A stretch of 38,610 nt of DNA from contig JAGSHB010000038.1 in assembly GCA_023954815.1 (NCBI GenBank), positions 1-38,610 on the forward strand, read 5' to 3'. The notes beneath the pieces are model-generated. The model was not told the origin of the DNA, did no database searches, and saw nothing but the letters and a program-made list of their open reading frames with translations. Shown here in pieces: positions 28,929-36,292 of this stretch. The translations under genes were made by a program, and so were the position numbers. Source of the DNA: Myxococcales bacterium (GTDB lineage: Bacteria > Myxococcota_A > UBA9042). The first letter of the stretch is position 1, and every line of letters begins with the position of its first letter.

Positions 28929-29515
28929 GCCTGCACCTCCTGGGTAGCCGATGCACCCAACTGGGCGATGACGCGATCGACGAGGACCTGCTGCTCGGGC
29001 GCGCCGAGCTGCTTTTCGATCTGCGCAGTCGAGATCTTCAGCGCGACGTCCACAGCGTGAGCGGCGAGCTCTTCGCGGATCTTCTTGCCTTCCTGCGCGA
29101 TGCGGGCGGCTTCATCTGCTGCGATGCGGTCGGCGCTGGCGCGCGCGTCTTCGAGGATGCGCCCACACTCGATCTCGGTGCCTTCGCGTACGTCAGCGAT
29201 CACCTGCGCGAGCTCTTCTTCGAGCCGACCCAAGCGCTCTTTGTACTCGTCGTAGCGAGCCTGAGCCTGCTGGTGGAGCACCGTCGCTTCTTCGATCTCT
29301 TGGACGATCGTTTTGTAGCGCCCATCGAGCGCCGCCGCGATCGGCTTGCGGCCGAAGTAGATCAAAATGCCGAGGAACACGGCGAAATCGATCAGGTAGT
29401 AGCCGTGAATCGTGAACACAAAGCCGGCGTCCCCACTCGCGAGCGCCAATGCGGGCGTGAGCATGACGGCGGCCATGGCCAAGAGGACGGGGGTGCGGAA
29501 CTTAAAAGCGTGCAT
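28925..29515 (-). CDS. atpF: ATP synthase F0 subunit b
   Basis: The 196-residue peripheral-stalk subunit starts with a signal-peptide-like segment (hydrophobic residues 9-26, ALALASGDAG). The true membrane anchor (IDFAVFLGILIYFGRKPI, about 42-60) and a long charged coiled coil follow. A cleavable-looking N-terminus on b is seen in several deltaproteobacterial-type operons. It is co-translated with the b' gene (TAATG overlap) and with atpH. Confidence 0.93.
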   Translation of the reverse strand: MHAFKFRTPVLLAMAAVMLTPALALASGDAGFVFTIHGYYLIDFAVFLGILIYFGRKPIAAALDGRYKTIVQEIEEATVLHQQAQARYDEYKERLGRLEEELAQVIADVREGTEIECGRILEDARASADRIAADEAARIAQEGKKIREELAAHAVDVALKISTAQIEKQLGAPEQQVLVDRVIAQLGASATQEVQA

Positions 29516-29994
29516 TAGGCCTGCCCCCCGACGATCTTGGCTGTGATCAACGCGGCGATCTGACCGGCTTCGGCCTCGATCGCGCCGCGCGCCTTGTCGG
29601 CCTCGCCGCGTAGGGCGGCGATACCAGCGTCGATCTTGCTATTGGTCTCTGCGCGAACCTTGGCGATCAACGCGTTGGCCTCTTTCTGTGCGGCGTTGCG
29701 AGCGGCAGCGCGCTCAGCGAGGGCTGTCTGCTTTTCGTCGGCCATCGCTTTTTCATAGACGGCGACCTGGGCGTCGGCCTCTTTGAGCATGCGGCGTGCG
29801 TCGGCGCGGGCACCGTCAGTGCGGGCCTCCCGCTGCTCAAAGCGCGACAACAAGGGCTCGAAGACCAACTTGGGCAGCACGAGTACGAGGGCGATGAAGA
29901 AGCCGAACTGGACGATCGCGGTCGCGTCGACATCGACGAGACCAGCGCTCATCGTCGGCAAGTCCCAGGCAGCTACTGAAATCGTTGCAAACAT
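29515..29994 (-). CDS. atpF': ATP synthase F0 subunit b'
   Basis: The 159-residue protein has one membrane helix near the N-terminus (AIVQFGFFIALVLVLPKLVFEPLL, about 26-49), then a long alanine/glutamate/lysine-rich coiled coil, the layout of b-type stalk subunits. With the adjacent longer b gene it forms a b/b' pair. It is the first gene of the operon; AGGAG lies about ten bases before the ATG. The usual upstream genes for subunits a and c are not here; the neighbour is a divergent lipoprotein gene. Confidence 0.9.
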   Translation of the reverse strand: MFATISVAAWDLPTMSAGLVDVDATAIVQFGFFIALVLVLPKLVFEPLLSRFEQREARTDGARADARRMLKEADAQVAVYEKAMADEKQTALAERAAARNAAQKEANALIAKVRAETNSKIDAGIAALRGEADKARGAIEAEAGQIAALITAKIVGGQA

Positions 29995-30065
29995 AGGCAG
30001 GTTAGCTCCTCAGGCCGAGGGAGAGACAGGCATTCGCTCTGAAGGGGTCCCAGAGCGGCGCGCGC

Positions 30066-30094
30066 GGCTTACCATTTCGAGCGGTGGGGGTCAA
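30066..30094 (-). promoter_or_regulatory. Weak candidate promoter for the ATP synthase operon
   Basis: On the minus strand TTGACC (30089-30094) matches five of six -35 consensus bases. Seventeen bases later TAAGCC (30066-30071) is a poor -10. The position, about 70 bases before the atpF' start, is suitable. The call rests mainly on the -35 and location. Confidence 0.28.
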
Positions 30095-30129
30095 CGCGCA
30101 AGGTGCGACGCGCCGTGAATCAGGGCGAT

Positions 30130-30140
30130 GTGAATTTCAC
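30130..30140. promoter_or_regulatory. Palindrome upstream of the Cys-rich lipoprotein promoter
   Basis: GTGAATTTCAC is a perfect 11-base palindrome between the divergent atp operon and lipoprotein gene, about 34 bases before the lipoprotein -35 element. It could be a regulator site for either side, but one copy alone is not strong evidence. Confidence 0.25.
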
Positions 30141-30173
30141 CGTTGCGAGGCCAAGGTTCCTTGCCACAACGCG

Positions 30174-30202
30174 TTGACGCGCCTTGGGGGCTTCGCCACA
30201 AT
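30174..30202 (+). promoter_or_regulatory. Sigma70-like promoter of the Cys-rich lipoprotein gene
   Basis: TTGACG (30174-30179) and CACAAT (30197-30202) are separated by exactly 17 bases and match the -35 and -10 consensus at five and four of six positions. Transcription would start near 30209, giving a leader of about 58 bases with AGGAG before the ATG. This is the clearest housekeeping-type promoter in the window. Confidence 0.55.
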
Positions 30203-30266
30203 CCTCGCACCCCATGAGAGGGAGAACGCGGGTCGCTCGGCAAATGAGCTGCCCCAGGAGCGATCG

Positions 30267-31016
30267 ATGAAGCACATGAGTCTGGTAGTAGGTGTCGCAA
30301 TGGTGAGCGCGCTGATGGCGACGGGCTGCGGAGAAGAGACCACGCCCGGCGGAACCGGCGCCGGCATCACCTGTCAGGTCGGTGAAACGCTCCGCGAGGA
30401 CAGTCAGGGCGTTAAGTACTGCCAGCCAGCGAGCGGCGACGCGTCCATCGGCGGTAACGACTCAGGGACGACCGGTCAGGCGGATGGCACAACTGGGCAA
30501 GACACTGGCGGCACGACCGGCACCGACACCGGCGGTACGACCGGCACCGACACCGGCGGCGGTACGACGGACGCAGGTGGACCGACAGATCCGTGGGCGC
30601 AATGTCCACCGGTGAAAGGCAAAGGCTTGGAGCACGGCAAAAAGTGCAGCAAGCACAGCGACTGCCTCTACGGCTACTGCATGAAGGGTGGCCACCTCAC
30701 CGGCTACGACGACTCGATCTCCTACTGCACAAAGAACAACGGGTGCACCGGCGGTGGGAGCGCGCAGACCGCCCCGTGTGCACCGGACGACGGTGCGCCG
30801 AGCGGCGTGACGTACAAATCGGCCTTCGAAAAGAGCAAGTCCGGCGGCAACGACAAGCGCACGAGCAAGTCGCCCTACAAAGTGTGCGCGCGCGTGTGCA
30901 AGACCGATAGCGAGTGCGCCTCGTGGAACAGCGAAATGCCCGACTGCATCCTCAGCTCGACCAAGTACGTGTCGGCGGGCACCCAGGGCGTTTGCGGAAA
31001 GAACCCCTTGAAATAG
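30267..31016 (+). CDS. Cys-rich lipoprotein with Gly/Thr/Asp repeat linker
   Basis: A 249-residue lipoprotein with signal MKHMSLVVGVAMVSALMATGC. A low-complexity linker (about 55-105) includes the repeated eight-residue unit TGGTTGTD, encoded by a 24-base DNA repeat near 30505-30555. The C-terminal domain (about 110-249) has roughly ten cysteines in patterns such as CSKHSDCLYGYCMKGG and CARVCKTDSECASW, probably disulfide-bonded. The linker and domain style is common in surface lipoproteins of Myxococcota-type bacteria. No enzymatic motif is seen. The ATG at 30267 has AGGAG six bases upstream. It has its own promoter and terminator, so it is monocistronic. Confidence 0.85.
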   Translation: MKHMSLVVGVAMVSALMATGCGEETTPGGTGAGITCQVGETLREDSQGVKYCQPASGDASIGGNDSGTTGQADGTTGQDTGGTTGTDTGGTTGTDTGGGTTDAGGPTDPWAQCPPVKGKGLEHGKKCSKHSDCLYGYCMKGGHLTGYDDSISYCTKNNGCTGGGSAQTAPCAPDDGAPSGVTYKSAFEKSKSGGNDKRTSKSPYKVCARVCKTDSECASWNSEMPDCILSSTKYVSAGTQGVCGKNPLK

Positions 31017-31043
31017 GGCTGAAAGCTGACTAGCAGCAAATGG

Positions 31044-31081
31044 CGCGGCCGCTCCTCACGGGGCGGCCGCGTTGGTTTTTT
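31044..31081 (+). terminator. Rho-independent terminator after the Cys-rich lipoprotein gene
   Basis: CGCGGCCGC (31044-31052) pairs with GCGGCCGCG (31063-31071). The stem can extend three more pairs (one T-G) to a four-base loop, and TTGGTTTTTT follows. It starts 28 bases after the stop codon. The minus strand has no matching T run after the hairpin, so it acts mainly on plus-strand transcripts. Confidence 0.9.
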
Positions 31082-31102
31082 AGGGGGACGACGAGTACCT
31101 GT

Positions 31103-31516
31103 TCAGCCTTCGGCGGTGAAACCCAGCAACTGGTCGATGGACGCCTGATCGGCCGGCGGAAAATCGTATCGCCCAAAGTCCTCGGGACGCACCCAGCGGA
31201 ACTCGCGCACGTACTTACAGGTGAGTTCGCCGCTGACAATGCGAGCAGACCAAGCGACGAGGCGAACACGATAACGATCGTAGGGGCGCTCCACCGCTAA
31301 CCGTGGCTCGTCACAGGCGACATCGACGCCTAGCGTGGCTTGTAGACAACGTTTCAGGGCTTGTTGCTCCGTCTCGCCATCCCGGACGCGCCCTCCCGGG
31401 AACTCCCACAGCAGCGGCATCACGGCGTGCGCGTTGCGTTGTGCGATGAGGTAGCGGCCTTGGCTATCAACGATCTCGGCAGCAACGACGGTCACCAAGG
31501 GCGTATCAAAGCTCAT
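31103..31516 (-). CDS. Nudix (MutT-like) domain protein with a degenerate Nudix box
   Basis: A 137-residue single-domain protein. The fold is clear: VVAAEIVDSQGRYLIAQRN, WEFPGGRVRDGE, YDRYRVRLVAWSARI and ELTCKYVREFRWVRPEDF resemble MutT/CTP pyrophosphohydrolases. The Nudix box (consensus Gx5Ex7REUxEExGU) reads GGRVRDGETEQQALKR then CLQATLGV (about 42-65). The first Glu and the Arg are kept, but all three later Glu that bind catalytic magnesium are replaced (by Cys, Ala and Thr). Activity is therefore doubtful; it may bind nucleotides without hydrolysis or use other ligands. AGGAG precedes the ATG. It follows selC by 34 bases on the same strand, with no terminator visible between them. Confidence 0.85.
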   Translation of the reverse strand: MSFDTPLVTVVAAEIVDSQGRYLIAQRNAHAVMPLLWEFPGGRVRDGETEQQALKRCLQATLGVDVACDEPRLAVERPYDRYRVRLVAWSARIVSGELTCKYVREFRWVRPEDFGRYDFPPADQASIDQLLGFTAEG

Positions 31517-31550
31517 CGGGGCTCCTGGTGGATCACAGCGACGTCACAAA

Positions 31551-31647
31551 TGGCGGAAGTGCAGGGGAATCGAACCCCCCTGAGACGCTCGTCACGCCTC
31601 ACACCGGTTTTGAAGACCGGGGAACTCACCAGAGCCCACGCACCTCC
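31551..31647 (-). tRNA. selC: tRNA-Sec (anticodon UCA)
   Basis: This 97-base gene including an encoded CCA folds as a selenocysteine tRNA. The acceptor stem has 8 bp (GGAGGTGC with GCACTTCC, one G-U). The D stem has 6 bp with a 4-base loop (GGGCTC-TGGT-GAGTTC). The anticodon arm is CCGGT-CTTCAAA-ACCGG with UCA. A long variable arm has 7 bp (TGAGGCG with CGTCTCA). The T arm is GGGGG-TTCGATT-CCCCT with a first G-U pair, as in E. coli selC, and the discriminator is G. The long acceptor, extended D stem and UCA anticodon are specific to tRNA-Sec, so the organism should decode UGA as selenocysteine. No selA, selB or selD lies in this window. Confidence 0.96.
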
Positions 31648-31657
31648 GGCGCGCCAG

Positions 31658-31684
31658 AATCTACACGCCCCTGGTCCGCGTCAA
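31658..31684 (-). promoter_or_regulatory. selC: Candidate selC promoter
   Basis: On the minus strand TTGACG (31679-31684) and TAGATT (31658-31663) match five and four consensus bases. The 15-base spacing is short. The -10 ends ten bases before the mature tRNA 5' end, a typical position for a tRNA gene promoter. Confidence 0.42.
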
Positions 31685-31731
31685 CAGGCATTTGTTCGCC
31701 ACGGGTCACATCGCGAGCGACGATGTCGATG

Positions 31732-32511
31732 CTACTCGGGAACATCGCCACGAAATCGCCACAGTGTAATCCCCGCACACATGACGGTCAGCACGACGAT
31801 GCTCAGGACGGAGAACCACAAATCGAGCCCAGCGCTCCCCCACAACGACAGATCGGGGTCGAAATTGACGATGCTGGCTGCTGACGGGCCCGGCGTGAGG
31901 CGACCCAGACGATCTGAGAGATTGCCCAAGCCGAGATCGATGAGGACCAACCAAGCGAGGCCGATGGCGGCGGCGGGGCGTAGGAGCGAAGCGAAGAGCA
32001 TGAACAATGCGGTGTAGCCGACCGACGCCAAGACATAACCGCAAATGATGTAAGGCATACGCGCCCACTCAACAGGCAAGGCGACCGCCAACGCCGCGCC
32101 CTGCACCGCGACGGCCATGAAGACGGCCAACGTAGACACCATGATGATGGTCGCGAACAAACGTCCGATTGGGAGTGCCACCGCGGCGCGCGGTCGTAGC
32201 AAAAAGGCCGAAAGTGCGCCGTGATCTGCATCAGCGCGCAAGGCGCGCGTGCCCATTCCCAACGCGATGAGTCCGACGGCGCGCACGCCCAACGTACTCA
32301 GGAAGGTGAGCAGCGCGAGGGGCTGACCGGCGGACACACGGGCAATTCCGGCACCAGCAGCGACGACCAAAGCGATCAGCAGCAACGCAGGGAACATACG
32401 GCGGAGCTTGAGGCTCCGCCTGAGATGGAGACCCGCGTGGAGCGCCAACGCCGAGGCCATACTCGGCGAGGCCGGCAGCGTGATGGGCGGCAGGTCGGGC
32501 AGGCGACTCAT
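31732..32511 (-). CDS. ABC-2 type transporter permease (second pair)
   Basis: A 259-residue polytopic protein with about six hydrophobic helices: 43-60, 65-85, 115-140, 153-172, 178-195 and 230-250. The segment GALSAFLLRPRAAVALPIGRLFATI resembles the cytoplasmic coupling region of ABC-2 permeases (compare YFSRPVRRRHYLIGRALAGT in its upstream homologue). It probably forms the channel for the ATPase encoded just upstream; the genes overlap by ATGA. GAGGAG precedes the ATG. It is the last gene of the four-gene operon, with selC downstream on the same strand. Substrate unknown. Confidence 0.82.
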   Translation of the reverse strand: MSRLPDLPPITLPASPSMASALALHAGLHLRRSLKLRRMFPALLLIALVVAAGAGIARVSAGQPLALLTFLSTLGVRAVGLIALGMGTRALRADADHGALSAFLLRPRAAVALPIGRLFATIIMVSTLAVFMAVAVQGAALAVALPVEWARMPYIICGYVLASVGYTALFMLFASLLRPAAAIGLAWLVLIDLGLGNLSDRLGRLTPGPSAASIVNFDPDLSLWGSAGLDLWFSVLSIVVLTVMCAGITLWRFRGDVPE

Positions 32512-33446
32512 CGCATCTCCTCGCCGAGGGCGGCAAAGAGGCTCACCAAATCATCGCCCTGGGTCTCGATCTCAGCGATTTTGGCGCCGGATGAGACGAT
32601 CGCCGCTGGGAGGGCGCTGTGCACAGCGGCCAACTGAGACGCGTGCGCGATGACGGCGCCGGGTTCGAACTGAAGGGCTGAGATCTCAGCGTCCACGAGC
32701 AAGGCGCGGGCCAACTCCCGGGGCTGGTCGGTCGACACCCGGACAGCCGTGCCGCGCGTACTGAGCAGTGAACGAATCTCAGCCTGCGTGCCCGAGGCGA
32801 CGACCCGGCCCCGATAGAGCAGTACGAGGCGCTCGCAGATCGCCTCCACCTCTTCAAGAATGTGACTGCTGACGATAACGCAAGCGCCCCGCTCGGCGGC
32901 CTCATTCATCAGGGTGGCGACTTCCATGCGCCAGACAGGATCGAGCCCGTTGAGTGGCTCATCGAGTAGGACGAGAGATGCGGGCAGGGCCAGTGCCTGG
33001 GCGAGCTTCACACGCTGCCTTTGGCCACGAGACAGCGTCGAAATGGGCGCATCGAGCTTTTCAGCGAGGCCCAAGCGGCGAAGGACTTGCTCGGCTCGCT
33101 CATCGGCTTGGTCGCCCGTCAAACCGGCACACTGGAGCAGCATGGCGACAAACTCTTGGGCCGTATCGGAGACTGGCAGCTGGTCGCCGTCGGAGGCCAT
33201 CGAAATGGCGTTGGCTAGCGCCGGATCGCGTCGCTGATGGCCGCCGAGCCAGGAGACCGTGCCGGATGTGGGACCGATCAGTCCTGCGGCGAGTCGCAGG
33301 AACGTCGTCTTCCCCGCGCCATTGGGCCCAAGTAATCCGACGAGCCCCGGCCGCAGGCTCAAGGTCGCATCGAGCAACGCAACCCGGGAACCAAAGCGGC
33401 GCGTACACCGCTCGAGGCGCAGAACTTCGGGCACAGCCTCGCTCAT
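32508..33446 (-). CDS. ABC transporter ATP-binding protein (second pair)
   Basis: The 312-residue ATPase has Walker A GPNGAGKTT (about 40), signature LSRGQRQRVKLAQAL, Walker B LVLLDEPLNGLDP and switch His SSHILEE. A C-terminal domain of about 100 residues resembles the regulatory tail of CcmA/NatA-type exporters. In the Q-loop region a Ser/Asp pair (SMASDGDQL) replaces the usual Gln-containing segment. It overlaps both neighbours by ATGA and should power the permease downstream, the one upstream, or both. Confidence 0.93.
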   Translation of the reverse strand: MSEAVPEVLRLERCTRRFGSRVALLDATLSLRPGLVGLLGPNGAGKTTFLRLAAGLIGPTSGTVSWLGGHQRRDPALANAISMASDGDQLPVSDTAQEFVAMLLQCAGLTGDQADERAEQVLRRLGLAEKLDAPISTLSRGQRQRVKLAQALALPASLVLLDEPLNGLDPVWRMEVATLMNEAAERGACVIVSSHILEEVEAICERLVLLYRGRVVASGTQAEIRSLLSTRGTAVRVSTDQPRELARALLVDAEISALQFEPGAVIAHASQLAAVHSALPAAIVSSGAKIAEIETQGDDLVSLFAALGEEMR

Positions 33447-34417
33447 GAGCGCCCCCTTCCGAGGGGCGGATCAGCGACGAAGCGCTCCAGCAAGAGCCAG
33501 GCGACCACAGCGAGCGCCACCCAGAGTCCGAGGCCGGCGCCTGCATCGAGCATCACGAACTCAGGCGCGTCCGCTGGGTCGATGAGGCGCAGGGCGAACG
33601 TCAGTGGTGCTTCCAAGGCATGGTGAAGGTCTACGGATCGGGCGAGGCTGTTGCGCTCCCAGATCAACTGCCCCACCCAACTGAGGCCGACACTACCGAG
33701 CACACCGCCGCCAAAGAGCATCGGCACCAGCCCCGGATTGCGCGCGACCACGCCGCAGGCGAGACCGACCACTGTGCTCAAGAAAGCGGCGAGCAGCGAT
33801 GCGAGTATCGCCCCCACCAGGGCGAGCGGCCAAAACGCCCATGCCAGCTCTCCGGCGCCGCCGGGTGTGACGCCCATCGCCAGCACGTGAACGAGGACCA
33901 ACAGGATGAGCGGGATGGCCAACCCCATCGCCACGAGCAGTGTGCCTGCCAAGGCGCGGCCGATGAGATAGTGACGGCGCCGAACGGGCCGAGAGAAGTA
34001 GAGCAGCAGCGCGCCAAAGCGAATGTCCCGAGCGATGGTCGGCGCGACCATGCCCGCTTGGAGCAGCAAGGCCCAGGCGAGCCCCACCATGAACGACAGC
34101 GACAAATTTTGAACGGCGAACGCAGCTTGCTCCGGTCCAGCGATCGCGAACGCTTGGACTTGCGTGCGAACCCATACATAGATCGCCATGCCCACCGGTG
34201 GCAGCAAGAACGCCAGCCACAACAACGTGCGCATCAGACCGCGGCGGAGGTCGCGTACAAAGACGCCAACGAGCGACAGCAAGCGATCAGAATCGGAGAC
34301 GGATTGCCCGTGCCAGGGCGAAAACCCCGCTGGCCGTACGAAGGAGTCGCCCTTGTCTGTGGGCGGCCCACCCGCTGTAGAGGCAATCGGTGGCGATTGT
34401 GGTCCAGTGCCCGTCAT
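33443..34417 (-). CDS. ABC-2 type transporter permease (first pair)
   Basis: A 324-residue membrane protein with a hydrophilic, Pro/Ser-rich N-terminus (about 1-45) followed by about six to seven helices, including LLWLAFLLPPVGMAIYVWV, LSFMVGLAWALLLQAGMVA and ALAGTLLVAMGLAIPLILLVLVHVLAM. IARDIRFGALLLYFSRPVRRRHYLIGRALAG is the typical ABC-2 coupling segment and resembles the downstream permease, so the two pairs may have arisen by duplication. The ATG overlaps the upstream ATPase stop (ATGA), supporting this start. Confidence 0.84.
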   Translation of the reverse strand: MTGTGPQSPPIASTAGGPPTDKGDSFVRPAGFSPWHGQSVSDSDRLLSLVGVFVRDLRRGLMRTLLWLAFLLPPVGMAIYVWVRTQVQAFAIAGPEQAAFAVQNLSLSFMVGLAWALLLQAGMVAPTIARDIRFGALLLYFSRPVRRRHYLIGRALAGTLLVAMGLAIPLILLVLVHVLAMGVTPGGAGELAWAFWPLALVGAILASLLAAFLSTVVGLACGVVARNPGLVPMLFGGGVLGSVGLSWVGQLIWERNSLARSVDLHHALEAPLTFALRLIDPADAPEFVMLDAGAGLGLWVALAVVAWLLLERFVADPPLGRGRS

Positions 34418-35433
34418 GACGCGGAACCTCCGGCACGCCGCGTCGGATCATCGAGGCGAAGGTGTCGCACGAAGGCCTCAGCCATGCCTTCCTGTTGGGG
34501 CTTGAACGTGCGAATCCCGACGCCAAGCGACATCGCGGCTTGCCACAAGAGCTGGGTCTGATCTGCTGACAACGACATCCGAAGACGATCGCCATCGACA
34601 TCGACCGCGAGGCCCTGTTCACGGAGATGGGTGGCGAGCGCCGCGGCGTCGCCAACCACGTCGACAAGGTGATGCCCAGCGGTCGAGGTGTGATCTGTCC
34701 CAGTCGAACGCGCTGGCGCGCTGCGATGTCCGGCTCCGGCACGGAAACGGGTCGTAGGCCCTACAAATCCAAGCTTTCCGCGCGAAAGCAGCACGACGTG
34801 ATCGCAAACTTCCTCGACGTCGCCCAATACATGAGTCGATAAAATAACAGCGGTGCCGGCGCGCCCTACCTCCGCGATCAGGCCCAGCATTTCAGCCCGA
34901 CCAGCCGGATCCAGACCCGCCGTTGGCTCGTCCAGCAGCACCATTTTCGGGCCATGTACCAACGCCATCGCTAGGCGCAGACGCTGGCGCATGCCGAGCG
35001 AAAAACCGCTGGCAGCCCGGTATCGCGCCTCACTGAGACCGACCAGATCGAGGATCTCATGCGCCCTCGCGAAGGCGTCCGTGTGGCCGAGCCCGCAGAG
35101 CTTGGCCGCGTGAACCACCTGCTCGATGCCGTTGAGCCCTGGGAAGAGGCTGTCATCTTCCGGCATGAACCCGATTTCAGCACGGGCTTGAACCGACGCC
35201 TCTGGGAGCGGCCAGCCGAGCAGTTCGACCGAGCCGTTGTCAGCGTGCTCAAGGCCGAGCAACAGACGCATCAATGTCGACTTACCGGCGCCGTTGGGGC
35301 CGAGAAGTCCAACAATGCCAGCTGGCACCTGCAGCGAAATCCCTCGCAGCGCCGCAGTATCCCCAAAGCTCTTGGTGACGCCGTCGAGCCGGGCGATGGG
35401 AGATGCCGATGATTGTGCGGCGGAACTCTGCAT
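34414..35433 (-). CDS. ABC transporter ATP-binding protein (first pair)
   Basis: A 339-residue ATPase with Walker A GPNGAGKST (about 47), Q loop FMPEDDSLFPGL, signature FSLGMRQRLRLAMAL, Walker B MVLLDEPTAGLDP and switch His STHVLGDVEE. The SLGMRQR signature is the variant common in NatA/CcmA-type exporters. A C-terminal extension (about 240-339) carries a small alpha/beta domain after a linker. I take the ATG at 35433 (GTGAGG at a long spacing); ATGs at 35472 or 35613 would add an atypical Pro/Ser/Arg tail. First gene of the four-gene operon; the exported substrate cannot be told from sequence. Confidence 0.92.
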   Translation of the reverse strand: MQSSAAQSSASPIARLDGVTKSFGDTAALRGISLQVPAGIVGLLGPNGAGKSTLMRLLLGLEHADNGSVELLGWPLPEASVQARAEIGFMPEDDSLFPGLNGIEQVVHAAKLCGLGHTDAFARAHEILDLVGLSEARYRAASGFSLGMRQRLRLAMALVHGPKMVLLDEPTAGLDPAGRAEMLGLIAEVGRAGTAVILSTHVLGDVEEVCDHVVLLSRGKLGFVGPTTRFRAGAGHRSAPARSTGTDHTSTAGHHLVDVVGDAAALATHLREQGLAVDVDGDRLRMSLSADQTQLLWQAAMSLGVGIRTFKPQQEGMAEAFVRHLRLDDPTRRAGGSAS

Positions 35434-35836
35434 TGAACGGGGCGGCCTCACGGGGGGTTGGGCGCGGAGCATGACATGGGGAGAGACCGCCGAAAAGCCG
35501 TGCCCGAATTTCCGCAAGCTCCCGAGCAATGTCGTGCACTGGACGACACCAGAGGGGGAGCGAAGCGGCGACGAACGAGGCGCAATGTGGCCCTGCAGGA
35601 AGGGGGCGATCACAGCCGAAAACTTGGCCGGATGGAGTGACTGATCCCGACCGAACGCGACAATGTTCCAAACGGCGCCGTGGTCTCGCTCCGCCCCATT
35701 GACATTCGCGCCGAATCGGCGGTACCCCTAGCGTCTATGTGGACGTTTACACTGAGTCACATTGGACACGCAGCGCAGCTGCTTTGACGCCGCCAATCGA
35801 CGCTGGGCTCCAGTCCCAGCCAGGAGAACTTCATCC
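35434..35836. other. Divergent intergenic region, no gene seen
   Basis: About 400 bases separate the ABC operon (-) from the short Cys-rich lipoprotein (+). The ATPase frame stays open to 35613 but the extension looks non-coding. TTGACA at 35699-35704 is a perfect -35 hexamer on the plus strand; 18 bases on is TACCCC, a poor -10, so it is only a weak candidate for the lipoprotein promoter. I see no RNA gene or terminator. Confidence 0.45.
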
Positions 35837-36172
35837 ATGAAGATTATGCACTTCATCGCCGCTAGCGCCCTCGTTGCCGGAGCTCTGACAGTCACGGGTT
35901 GCAGTGGCAGCAAAAAAGCCGCCAAGGCGACGCCCGCCCCCACGCCAGCTGCGGCGCCCGCCTACCCGAGTTGCGCCACAGACGCGCACTGCGCCTCCCA
36001 CGCACAGGTCTGCGTCGCGGGCACCTGCAAGCAATGCCGTGAGCACGCTCAGTGCTCTTCGATGGGACCGTGCGGGCGCTGCGAAGCGAACGCGTGTGTC
36101 AAAGTCGCTGGCTGCTGCGCGACTGACGCCGACTGTGGCGGTGGACGCTGCCGCGGCGGCAAGTGCCGCTAA
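35837..36172 (+). CDS. Short Cys-rich lipoprotein, paralogue of the Pal N-terminal module
   Basis: A 111-residue lipoprotein with a signal peptide ending at TGC (Cys22), a Lys/Ala/Pro linker, and a domain (about 43-111) with some fifteen cysteines. The order YPSCATDAHC, VCVAGTCKQCREHAQC, ACVKVAGCCATDADCGGGRC matches the module at the start of the next gene's product (YPNCDGDDNC, YCVEKKCVQCRLTSHC, QCVRKQGCCANNLDC) at nearly every cysteine. This protein stops where the neighbour continues into an OmpA domain. The pattern resembles small disulfide-rich (Dickkopf-like) repeats. AGGAG lies about eleven bases before the ATG. It is the first gene of a probable three-gene unit with Pal and the CpoB-like protein. 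Confidence 0.85.
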   Translation: MKIMHFIAASALVAGALTVTGCSGSKKAAKATPAPTPAAAPAYPSCATDAHCASHAQVCVAGTCKQCREHAQCSSMGPCGRCEANACVKVAGCCATDADCGGGRCRGGKCR

Positions 36173-36231
36173 GCGACGATTCCGGCCTCTGTTACTGAGG
36201 TCGACGTAATCGTGCCGCCAAGATCATGCCG

Positions 36232-36264
36232 CGCCGGCATGCCCACCATTTGGGCATGCCGGCG
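36232..36264 (+). terminator. Perfect 14-bp inverted repeat before the Pal-like gene
   Basis: CGCCGGCATGCCCA (36232-36245) and TGGGCATGCCGGCG (36251-36264) pair perfectly around a five-base loop. No T run follows. It lies 60 bases after one lipoprotein stop and 28 bases before the next start, so it may partly terminate, stabilise, or process the transcript between the two genes. A protein-binding palindrome is the alternative. Confidence 0.5.
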
Positions 36265-36292
36265 TCGGTGCGAAACGCCTCTGGAGCCCGTC

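Noticed and set aside
30084-30266. N-terminal extension of the Cys-rich lipoprotein
   Set aside because: It would hide the signal peptide; the ATG at 30267 has a good ribosome binding site and lies after a clear promoter.
31361-32017. 218-codon plus-strand frame across selC
   Set aside because: It overlaps the Nudix start, selC and the ABC permease end on the other strand, with no ribosome binding site or domain.
33620-34561. 313-codon plus-strand open frame
   Set aside because: It overlaps the ABC permease and ATPase on the opposite strand; His/Arg/Gln-rich with no domain.
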